From Basidiobolus meristosporus CBS 931.73 (taxonomy: Eukaryota > Basidiobolomycota > Basidiobolomycetes > Basidiobolales > Basidiobolaceae): 64,000 nucleotides of DNA. This document shows positions 14,401 through 24,576 of this stretch, piece after piece. Below the pieces are notes generated by a model. It was not told where the DNA came from. It did not search any database and worked only from the letters and a program-made list of their open reading frames with translations. Positions within the stretch are counted from its first letter, which is position 1; every line of letters starts with the position of its first letter. Where the stretch lies: positions 1 through 64,000 of the forward strand of contig MCFE01000357.1 of NCBI GenBank assembly GCA_002104905.1. The letters run 5' to 3'. The translations under genes and the position numbers were made by a program.

Positions 14401-14470
14401 TTGAGATGTGCCCATTCTGGTAGCAACTGAAACAAAGTCCTTCCTTGATACACTCTTCTGAGCTGGGATT
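11438..14470 (-). mobile_element. Ty3/gypsy element, internal region, 5'-truncated and decayed
   Basis: Right to left: a gag zinc knuckle at about 14380-14450 (C-X2-C-X4-H kept, last Cys replaced by Tyr), a protease-to-RT linker (13767-14072, with DVFPDEL and PYRMS type motifs), RT (13129-13434, box YLDDILIYS intact), RNase H end (12435-12659), integrase with the zinc-binding and first Asp block (TDFIG, 12033-12248) and integrase C-terminal part (11663-11911). RT precedes integrase, which fixes the gypsy order. Gag is cut off at about 14470, where element D ORF1 sequence takes over; no 5' LTR is present. Stops and frame breaks between all blocks show it is dead. Confidence 0.87.
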
Positions 14471-15760
14471 CCTCTGCATTTTCTTGAGCATTGCTCTTGA
14501 AGAAGTGCTGCAACCTCTTGGTGTGCCTATTCATGTTCCAAAGCTCCACTGAAGGTGTTGCAATAACCATGTGAGCTCTTGATGTTGTTACTTTTTTGCT
14601 GGTGGGCTCTTCACTCTGTCAACAATAGACTATATGGAGGCTGTGGTAAACTGATTGCCTTTTGTTGCATACTCATCTACCTCACAGGAGTGTAGCTCAA
14701 CTGGCTGCACTTCCAACTATTGTGAAAACAGCTGTTTTCTTGGTGGTAACTTTTCTGGACTATAATGGGACTCAGTCTGTTATGTGCTTAAGGTATTAGT
14801 TGGCAAGAATTGTATTTTTTTCTCACACTTCCCTCTCTTTGTCTTGGATAGACATTTCTCCCTTTACCTTTTTCTGTAACTCTGCCAAGTTAAGGAGCCT
14901 TCTTCCTCAGAGCTATCACTCTGTGGGTCATATTCAGAAGGCTGAGGCAAGCCAGAAGTGGCACAAGCTGACCTTGATCAGCAGACTGATGAAGAGTAGG
15001 CCAATGGAGAATGGGCTAATATTCAAGTGGCCGTAAGAAGTCTGGCACATAATAACCTTGAGGCTGGCATACTGTTGGTCTAGCAAGAGCTCATGGTCAA
15101 GCAAAATGCACCTGATCTGTTCCATGAGCCTTATATGAGACTTGAACAAGTTGACTAGTATTGGCTAGGATTATTATGCTCCAAAGGTATCTCAGGAATA
15201 ACAGAAATAATCAAAGGCAGAAAAGCAAGAGTCCCATGGCTAATATCAACAGTCTCCTTGAGAACCTATAACAAGCAGGGCTGAAAGCTTCTAACATGTG
15301 GCAAAGAGATGTTGGATAGCCACAAGAGTGCTAGCAAGAGACAAGCAGGCAAAAGCAAATGCATCAATTCTGCATATTTTGAGGGGAAAATGTATTTCAG
15401 TAAGACCTGGCAGTGATAAAGGAAAAGGTAGAGGGGAAAAAGTCTACCTTAGCCAGTGATTGGAAGTGCAAGAAAAAAGCTGCAGCTTTTGCCAATTAAC
15501 ACTGTAAGCCCGGAATAGACTGAATCCCATCATACCTCAGAAGAATTAACAACAAGAAAACAGCTGTTTTTCCAAGAGTTGGAAGAGCAGCCAGTTAAGC
15601 TACACTGCAGTGAGGTAGATAGGTTTGCAGAGAAATGCATTTGTCTACCACTGTCTTGTATCCTTCATTGTAGACAGGATAGAGATCCCACTGTTAGACA
15701 GAGCTCCAGTGTCAAGAACTCATAAGACTATCACAATGCCTACAGTGTAGTATGTGACAT
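14471..15760. mobile_element. Element D ORF1 pieces in two opposite orientations
   Basis: 14471-14880 is the minus-strand counterpart of 40440-40830 (ORF1 end, including the block beginning PSVE-W-N-NRHTKRLQ at 14480-14560). A short stretch near 14890-14960 resembles the tnp2 5' region at 38530-38590. 15000-15700 is ORF1 again but on the plus strand (matches 39800-40720). This head-to-head arrangement marks a rearranged D copy. No continuous frame. Confidence 0.65.
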
Positions 15761-16946
15761 CAATAGGTACAAGTGGGCTGTATTAAAGATGAGTTGAGAC
15801 TTGGCATAGGGACCATAGTGACAGAATTGGATACTTATACAGTAGTGTACTGGTATCAACATGGTCTTATATGAAGTAAATATGAAAGCTAATGTAATTG
15901 TAGATTTCATTGACATGGATTGGAACACATAATTTGCAGTTTTCCAATTTATTATAGAATTGTGAGTAAATAATCAACAAAATGACCAAGTCATTGTTTT
16001 TGGAAGATTTTTGCAACATAATGATGAGATACATGCAATTCATCAAGATTTAATCATAACACATGAAAAATATGATAAATAATGCTGATTGTGACAAATC
16101 AATCAATATCACCTCTACTCATGTACCAATCTTGGTATTACTTACCCTTCTGAATGGTCATTTCTCATCAGTCCCACCACTAACACTGGATATCCTTATG
16201 ACACATTACAGAAGATCTATGCCAAGTTTTTTGGACCAAATACCTCAGTTTACTCAAGGGAATCCCTTGTTAAGCTTCTCTGCTATCATAAGAACTATTG
16301 CCCTACAAGGCTTCATCCTGACATTCATGGCAAGAAAAGCTCTAGAAGCTTTCATTCTCAGCTGACAGCTTTAGAGAACCACTTTGCAGTAGGTATAAGG
16401 GACTAAGAGTAAGCTTGGACTAGTAGGTTTAGAAGCTCCAACAGACTGTGATATGCATGAGTGTTTAGAAACAGGTCTCATCTATGGAATATATTGGATA
16501 CCATCCAAGTCAGTATTAACAGGCCTTATAAAGGCAGTAACACTTTTATTCTGGCAAGTACAAGGCACACTGTGCAAAGTTTCAAGCATTGTCTGACATT
16601 GAGGGTAGCATCATCTGGTTTAGTGGGCCATTTGCTGGAAGTAGGCATGACTAAGCACTCTGGATGGAGAATCATCCAGAAATTAACAGAGGGGAGAAAT
16701 TTATGGCAGACTTAATATTTATGGGAGGGGAATTTTAGGGATTAGGATGTAATATGGCTCACAAGAAACCAAAGAATGGCATGCTTAGCAGGAGACAGAA
16801 GCTTTATAATGGGATTTTTGATTATTGAAGACTGAGAGTAGAGCCCAATTTTGGATATCCAAAGAGATTCAGCATATTGGCAGGTAAATAGAGAGGAAAG
16901 TGATATATAGGGGAATATGGTAGAATAGTTAAAACTGCTAAGATAT
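15761..16946. other. Unassigned AT-rich stretch
   Basis: No element of the window matches this stretch convincingly. It has one notable open frame, plus strand 16095-16406 (about 103 codons, no ATG start), and short ORFs at 16461-16715. I do not recognise their products. Probably decayed transposon sequence, given its surroundings. Confidence 0.4.
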
Positions 16947-17681
16947 TAGACTTGTTCTGTTGGATAGTGCCACATTGAGCCATGGGTGCCAGATGATGCC
17001 ATAATGCGCCAGAGAGGCCAAGTGAACCTATACTTTCCCACAGAGTGTGAAACATAGCTCTGCATCTTCATGCAAAGCAGCCCCTGTGTTTCACCTATGA
17101 TTCAGGAGAAAATCTATTTTTTGATGTTTTTTGTGGATCAATGATGTGCAGGATATGTGAGAGCACAGAAGAACTGAAGATATGCATTAGGTACTCAACA
17201 ACCATGGCACTCTTAATCTAGCTCCTGTGGCTTGTAACATATCACAAAAATGCATGGCACTATCTTGGTCCACTGGTACTATCTGGCACTATGAGTGCTT
17301 TGTATAGATCTTACTTTAGGGCTAATAATTAAATGAAGTGCCATATAGTACCAGTGGACCAAGATAGTGCCATGCATTTTTGTGACATGTTACAAGCCAC
17401 AGGAGCTTGATTCAGAGTGCCATGGGTATTGAGTACCTAGTGCATATCTTCAATCCTTTGGTGCTCTTACACATCCTTCACAACATTGAACAAAAAAAAT
17501 AAGGTCAAAAAATAGATTTTCCCAAGACAAAGGGTCAAACACAGGGGCTGCTTTGCATGAAGATGCAGAACTATGTTTCACACTCTGTGGCCAAGTATAG
17601 GTTCACTTGGCTTCCCTGGCACACTATGGCATCATTTGGGACTCATGGCTCAATGTGGCACTATGCAATGGAACAAGTCTA
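16947..17681. repeat. Large palindrome: two inverted copies of repeat R
   Basis: Left arm 16947-17290 and right arm 17337-17681 are inverted copies of each other (about 345 bp each) separated by a 46 bp loop. The outer ends are TAGACTTGTTC and its complement; the inner ends are GGTCCACTGGTACTAT and its complement. The arms differ by scattered substitutions, so the palindrome is not recent. The loop is the inner end of repeat R. Confidence 0.85.
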
Positions 17682-19100
17682 TTTACTCATGCACAGTATA
17701 TCCATATAAGAAGACATCCACTGAGAGAAATCTGTCTGAAGATCTATAGCCCATGCTGTGGCAGGCTCCTGAGGTAGCTGCTTGTGCATATCATTTGACA
17801 GGTCCTTCATTGCTACCTTGACTGAGAGCTTGTTGAGTAGAAGCATGCTTTTTCTGTTGCAACTTAAGAAGTGATTTGGATATCAGGAACTTATCAAGAA
17901 ATAGCAATAATAGTTGAACAGTTGTTTACTTGTAAAGAGGATGAGTATTTATACCCTTTTAGAAGCAATATAGCTGTAACACTTGGTAAGGAGGACTTCC
18001 TGACATTCAGGAGTATTCTGTAAAAGTTTCAGGGTTATTACATGATGTTAGGTAAAAAGTGTTGAATTGGTCTTGACTGTAGAGGAATAATCACAGGTTC
18101 ATAGATCTGAAGATACTGGTAGAGTTGGGGCTGCAAGCTAGTCCTGCAGAGTCTAAGACTAGTCTAGAATTGGTAAGTAAACTTTTAGCTGCTGTATGAT
18201 ACAAAATAGCCAATATTTCAATATTTTCCTTGGTGAATGTTGTAATGATACTAGACTTTGAACAGCCTCTCAAATATTAGCTCACTCTTCATTTTTGCTC
18301 TTATTGGCTTCATGGATCTTGAATATCTTTTGATTTTGGGGCTTGGGTATAAATACAATAGTTTATCCCTCCCATGCTGTTGTAGGCTTTCTGTGGGCTT
18401 TATCCTTGGGCAATGTTGGTGTGCTTCAGAGAGTGTTCAGTGAGCCTATACAATTGCAACAGGTAATAACTCAATTCTTGGCTGCAACACTGAGCTTGGT
18501 GAGTGGCTTTGTTGCAGCAAGGAAACTGCTTTCTCTACCTGGGATATTCAAGGCTCTACATGTATTAGCCACCCATCCTGTTTCTGGACTATTTCCTGAT
18601 TTCTCTGGGCCATTGTATCAATGCTATCAGCCAATGCACCTAATTTCCTCATTAATACACTAGTATGTGCCAACAATATACATGATTATACAAGTGGTGT
18701 TAAAGTTGTAATAGATGCTTGCTGGTCTTCAACTAAAGGTAGTGCATCTGCCTGAGCATCATTGTCAGCTTGTGACCCTGCAGAGATTCTCATTTTCTTA
18801 CTTGACTGAAAGCCTCAGCAGTGCACCCTATTACATTTGGTGGGCACACTCTAAACATGGCCTTTTTTGGATGTGACCCTGCTTGTTGCACTGAATGTAA
18901 AAGCAAGTTGTTGTCCAGCTGTCCTGCAGCTATTGTCGACAGAGGGGTCTTATTGGGAACCAGACAACTTTGCTTTATTTTTTGGCAGCATATAATTCAA
19001 AGTGAGGTAAACATAAGGGAAATAATGTTACATATATATATATAGGTGGTGCCAAAACTTTATTTGTAAAGCCTACTATGGCAGGTCATCTTTAAATCTT
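17682..19100 (-). mobile_element. Element D copy 3, ORF1 (decayed), interrupted by a solo LTR
   Basis: 18224-19100 read on the minus strand matches 39080-39830 of the better copy (ORF1 start and middle). 17682-17854 continues ORF1 (matches 40250-40440). Between them sits the solo copia A LTR. ORF1 is truncated at 17681 by the R palindrome. The promoter side (about 19000-19160) matches the gap between the two divergent genes at 38900-39080. Confidence 0.72.
17855..18223 (-). repeat. Solo LTR of copia A with TSD TTTTC
   Basis: Full-length match to the A LTRs (369 bp) without adjoining internal sequence. The five bases TTTTC occur directly on both sides (17850-17854 and 18224-18228), the expected copia target duplication. 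One terminal base differs (TTTCAATA instead of TTTCAACA on the plus strand). It lies within D ORF1, so it inserted after D and then lost its body by LTR-LTR recombination. Confidence 0.9.
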
Positions 19101-19169
19101 AAATACATGTAGGTGCAATGTCTCAAACACAAACTGTCATAAATTCACATGTGTATTGACAAAAATGTG

Positions 19170-20968
19170 TTATAATAGCATTATATTGTTTAGTGTTAAA
19201 AGGGATTCACCATGGAAAAAACTACCTTGAATGAATGCTTTAAGAGAAGAGAAGATAAACCATGTGGTTAAGGTGACAAGCCTCTCAGCTATGAAGCACA
19301 CTAACAGCATAGGAAGTATTACAAGAATTATGTGCAGTGTTTTGCCACAAAAGTAATTTTTTACCATTGATCAGCCCCTACTATACCAGCAATATCATGC
19401 CTGTTGCTTGCTACTTCTATATTTGCTTTTAGCTGTACTTGTCACCTAGTACAGTCAAAGTCAAGTGAGTTTGTGACACCTTTAGGCTCACTCATGGTTT
19501 GTGAGCCTAGCCCCCTTTACAACAGTACCTTGCAGTGCCTGGCAAAATTCCCATATGCAATGAGACTGCACCCATAGAATACAATACCAAGAATACTTTA
19601 TGGAGCCAAGTGAGCCAAGTAATACATCTACTTGTGAGTGATATAAAGTTGAGTCTAGAGAAATGGCATGTTTTACCAAATATCAGTAAAAGGGGCTCTG
19701 AGAAATTATCACTACTTCTAGCCAAGAGCATTCTGAGATTCAACTTACCATGTACATGGTAGAAATAGATAACTGTATTGAGGCAGGCAAAATATGGCCC
19801 AGAGACTGTCCAGATACCTACATGTGTTAACAGTAGCATAGCTTTCATATCAAAGAATGCTTCCATTGAAAGGTGTCAAACTTGCCAGCAATCCACTACC
19901 ATAGGAGGAAAACATCAATCAAACTCTGTGTATAAATCAGTAATACCCCATCTAAAGATGCTCATGTAGTCCAATAAATATTTGAAGCTACACAGTACTG
20001 CACTCAGTTTTAATGAAGTGCAAACATTTTCCAATATATTTGATGGCAAGCTTCACAAACAACTAAGAAGCAAGGGCAACTATTATGGTATGTCTAACCA
20101 TGCTGTTGCCTTGAAACTTGATAGATTCCCATTGAACATGTACTCTACCAGTAAATTCTGCTGGCCACTGATTCTCATATACTTAATCTGCTGCCTATCC
20201 TACAGTTTCAATGCATAATTCTGATAGTAGTCTGCCTGATATCTGGGCCCAAATCACCATTTCACCTGGCCAGCCACCTGTATTCATTACTGGATGAGCC
20301 TTGTATGCTTTCTGTTGGAATAGTACTCTATGGCTATTATATCAAATTGCAAATGATAATCTGCATTGGAGGTGCCCCAGTAATCAGCAAGATAGCCGCT
20401 TTTCTGAGCACAAAGAATGGTATTGCTATCAATGTGTGGAATCCAAGAGGCTTACTCCACAACTCACACATGTTATTAGTATTCAACCACCAACACCAAA
20501 AGCATCATATTACCACAGAGGGAACAAATAGAAGTTGGCATGCAGTTGCTGCAGAGCTGGCAAGCTATAAGCCATTGGCCAGAATATGCACTTTATTGAA
20601 AACCAGAAACGCTTAGGGTAGAGGTATCTGTTGGAGCAGTGATTTAGGATGTGTGTAGAGATAGGACTGCAAATTAAGTTGCAGGCAGTACCATATTTGA
20701 ATCTCACAGCTTCAGGATACTTTTGCCCCAATTAGCCATTAAAATACTGTGGAATCATAATCACAATAACCAAAATGGTAAGCATTAGTATGTTGTTTTG
20801 TGTTTGACACATTAATTTCCATTTACATTAGAAAAGCCTAGGCAAGTTCTATATTTTTTCTTACCAGAATTGTGGTATTCAATTGGAAATGCAACTTAAG
20901 CATTACAAATTTTCACAATTATCCATGCCAACCATATTGTGTCAGATTGTGCCTAGTTTGCAAGATTA
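19170..20968 (+). mobile_element. Element D copy 3, tnp2-type transposase (decayed) and downstream module
   Basis: Open pieces at 19535-19762, 19778-19969, 19982-20218 and 20301-20616 together parallel the transposase on the minus strand at 33500-32740: a zinc-finger-like start (C..C in 'RCQTCQQSTTIGG'), then the Transposase_21/tnp2 core with DRFPLN, 'FCWPLILIYLI', a GPK-like block and 'CIGGAPVISKIAAF'. Every piece is separated by stops or frameshifts. 20620-20968 is the non-coding module also seen at 9830-10330 and 29116-29760. Confidence 0.75.
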
Positions 20969-21475
20969 TTGCCTATAAATTATTGTTTTGATCCTGCCAA
21001 AGAGCTGTTACAAGTTCTAAGTCCTGTGACTAAGAGGTACTTAACCCATCAGGACACCATGCAAAGACTGTCAAAAAATATCAGCACCCCAGATTTCACC
21101 AAAAACTTGGCCAAAATTATTGATCATATTAATACAGAAATGGCTGTTAATTGGTTCTGCCAGTTTGCTCCCTTTCTGATCCCAGACACTCTACACTTCC
21201 TACATTTGTGTGCATTGATTGGTTATTGCCACTTTTTCTTACCCCACACTTCCTGACTCAGACATAAATCTTACTTTTTATTCATACAAATTGATTTATT
21301 TTTTTGAAACTTCAGTGGTATCTCAATTGCCAATTTTATTGGCCTATACAAGTCTTTATACCCTACACAAACATTAAGCCCAACCCCACACTCAACAAGT
21401 AATTCCTCAAAATTCACTTTTGGATAAGTATTTTGGCTGTAATGCACAGTATCCATATACTTTGCAGAAAACAAG
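20969..21475 (-). mobile_element. Element D ORF1 3' flank, reverse orientation
   Basis: Read on the minus strand this matches 41030-41420, the non-coding tail after ORF1. It is joined at about 20969 to the downstream end of the transposase unit, so the two outer ends of a D element (or of two D copies) meet here. Copia A' sequence begins at about 21476. Confidence 0.6.
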
Positions 21476-23872
21476 TCACTATAACCATCAAATTTCTGCC
21501 TATTAGCTGCTCTAGCGTATTCCAGTACCATATTTATGGCACCTTGTAGATATCTGAGAATCCGCTTAACTGTTGAAATTTGATCTAATCCATAATTTTG
21601 CATGAACTGACTGACTATTCCAACCACCACTGCAATATCAGGACGTGTAAACACCATCAAGTACATTGGGCTACCAACCATTGATTGATAGATAAAGTCT
21701 TGGTCCATATTTGAGCTGTTCTCACCTAAAACTGGCTGAGAATTGCTCAATTTTAGATTATTGTCCATAGGGGTAGCTGCAGGCTTGCAATTTAAGTATT
21801 TGTTCTTGCAAATTCCCATTTAGAAAGGCTGTTTTGACATCCATTTGGTGTAGATTGAGACTGTGTACAGCTGCCAGGGCTAGAACTGTCCTAAAGGAGT
21901 TAAGCTTGGCAACAGGAGCAAATGTTTTCTTAAAGTCTAATCCCTGGATCTTGGAATAGCCTTTAATCTCCAATCTAGCGTTGCTCTTAGCAATGGTACC
22001 ACTTTAGGTTATCTTTATCTTGTGGACCCATCTACATCCCATTGGCTTTCTCTTATTTGGTAAATCTGCCAGTTCCCATGTTTTTGCTTCTATGAGTGAT
22101 TGGCACTCCTGCTGCAAGGCTTGTTGCCACATAGTAGCATCAGAAAATCTGCTCTGATCTGGAACTAGCAGAATTAACTTCCATCAATGGCTGAACTTAG
22201 TACATATCTTCTTCATTAGTGATGATTGTATCATCAGGCAGCTGGCCAATGATTTCTGTGCCTTTGTGATCTGAATTATCCTCAAATACATCATCCCTGC
22301 TATTGATCAGCTTCTGAATTTGCCATCATACACTCTATACCCTCTAGTATCATCATAATACCCCAAAAAAAGATCCCTTTTCTACACTTTGGTTTCAGCT
22401 TTGGACAATATTTGTCAGGGATGAGATAAACAACATCACTGCCAAAGATCTAGAGGTGCTGAAGGTCTATTTTTTTGCTAGTATATGCTTCAAATGGTGT
22501 AGAATTATGTAGTGCTGTTGTTGGGCATCTCCTGAAATGCTGCCCAGCATGTTAGCCATATGAACATCCCTTACAGACACTAAATATGATTGGAATCTAG
22601 TAGTATAGGCCTAAGACAAGCTCACTTTTCACTAATTGGCTCATCTTTTGTTCCCCAAAGTGTCCTATCCTCCTATGCCACATCCCCAGTTAGTTTCATC
22701 AGTTTTGGCAATATTGGCACATGCAGGTACAATGATCTTGCATTTTAACTTATATTTATTGTGATCTCTGCTTTGCAAAGTTAACTTTGTCCATCTTCAC
22801 TCAATATAGAGCAGCTCAGCTCAGTTTTGCTGATGTAACCCCTGAGATATTGCTCATATTTAGTAGTATAAACCCACTGATGGTAGCTTCCAGTGCATAG
22901 TTGTCTCTCAAATAAGTCTTTCTCATGGCAGTAGTCATCAAGTTGCTGAACCACTCCTTTATACCTCAAATTTGCTGTGATGCTCCAGAGTCAATATACC
23001 ATTCATTACTTTGGTTACTTGCACTCTCTTTTACAGTTACAAATAGCTGTTCATTAGCAGTTGTATGGCTTGCTTGCTCCAGTTTCTGTTTTTTGTCTGC
23101 TTGTTTCTTCTTGCATTGTCTTGCCCAGTGTCCTGGCTTCTTTCAGTAGTTACAGCAACCAGGTTTTCTTTGGTTTTGCTGCTTCCCCTTCCTTTCTGTG
23201 TGCCCCTCTGAGCTGAATAAAGCATTGTTTTGAATTTTCTCTGCTTGATCATTATGTCTGAGTTTGTCATGGAGAAGTCTTCCTTTGATAAAGGCTAAAG
23301 TCAAGTTGTTGTCTCTGCTTTCAAAGGAAAGTATGAGTGGCTCATACTTGTTTGATAGGCTGCAAAGCAGATATACAATCTTTTTTTCATCATCTACATC
23401 AGCATTAATACTATAAAGTTCTCCTACAAGTTTCTCCATTCTGATTATGAATGTAGCATGTCATTGTATGGCTTCTTCCTCATGTTGAAGAGCTTTTGTT
23501 TTAAATAAAGCTTGCTTGATACTAATTTTGCTCTAAAGATCTCCTGTAAGCATTTCCATGCTGCTTTGGCAGTATTTGAAGTATGGATTTGTCTAATGAA
23601 CAAATCTTGCACATTGATACATATAGCATTAAAGGCCTTTCTCTCCTTCTCTTGAAACTTTCCCACTCCTTCTGCTGTTCTTTTGGGTTCAACTTCTTTT
23701 CCTGATACTATATTCAAAAGCCTTCTGTCCTCAAGGTAAATTTGCATCTTGATTCTCCAATGTCTGCAGTTCTTCCCATCAAACCTCTCCTTTATAGGGA
23801 AGATGTTTGCAATGTTCTGTTTGCTGGTAGAAGTCATTGTTAGAATAGGATAAGGCAATTTGGCTCATGACC
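21476..23872 (-). mobile_element. Ty1/copia family A, second copy, internal region (decayed)
   Basis: Collinear with 1-3751 on the minus strand: gag (23445-23858, starting at ATG about 23837, with 'FDGKNCRHWRIKM' near its start), gag middle (23143-23439), a CCHC knuckle region (about 23110-23170), protease/GAG-pre-integrase (about 22680-23040), a deletion through most of the integrase near 22540, then RT (21758-21973) and part of RNase H (21476-21760). The 3' end and 3' LTR are missing. Many stops; not functional. Confidence 0.88.
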
Positions 23873-24242
23873 TGTTGCAATATAAGAAGTGATTTGCATA
23901 TAAGGAACTTATCAATGTACAGTGATAATAGTCAAGCTGTTGTTTATTCATAAAGAGGATCAGTGTTTATATCTTTGTAGAAGTAATATAGCTGTAACAC
24001 TATGTAAAGAGGGTTTCTCAATATTCAGGAGCATTCCGTAACAGTTTCAGGGTTAGTACATAAGGTTTGGTAAAAAGTGTCAATTTGATCTTTACTATAG
24101 GGGAATAATCATAGGATCATAGATGTGAAGGAACTGGCAAAGTTGGGACTGCAAAGAAGTCCTACAGTGACCTAGACTAGTCTAGAATTGTTCAGTAAAT
24201 TTTTAGCTGATGAATGATACCAAATAGTCCAATATTTCTACA
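23873..24242 (-). repeat. 5' LTR of the second copia A copy (370 bp)
   Basis: Starts on the minus strand with TGTAGAAATATTGG and ends TTGCAACA, followed by the primer-binding site GGTCATGAGCC (one change from GGTTATGAGCC). Its outer end joins a copia B LTR fragment at 24243. Confidence 0.88.
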
Positions 24243-24576
24243 AATCCTTGCAGGATTCACTTTGACCATTTTCACCAAAGTAACAGGTACCCAGAACATA
24301 GAGAATACTGACCAAATTCCTTGTTAGGACTTACTTAGAATATTCTCACCAAAGTACCAGGTACCCAGAACATGGAAATTCTCAAAGTTATTCAAACAGC
24401 CACAAACTTTGCACACATGTTCTTGGTGCTTTTCTAAGCCTATTCCACATGTTTGTTATTCCAAGACTGTGTGAAAGTATATATATCACTTTTACATTTG
24501 ATAAATCAATAAGTGAAAACCACTTAATCTACTTGTCCTCCCAATCACTTCCAGTATCCCCAAGACTCTTACAACA
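24243..24576 (+). repeat. 5' LTR of copia B copy 2, 5'-rearranged
   Basis: From about 24300 to 24576 it follows the B LTR to its end TTACAACA. The first part is abnormal: the phrase containing ACCAGGTACCCAGAACAT is present twice and the usual TGTTGTAAAAG start is missing. The primer-binding site follows as GGTCATGAGCCCC. Confidence 0.75.
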
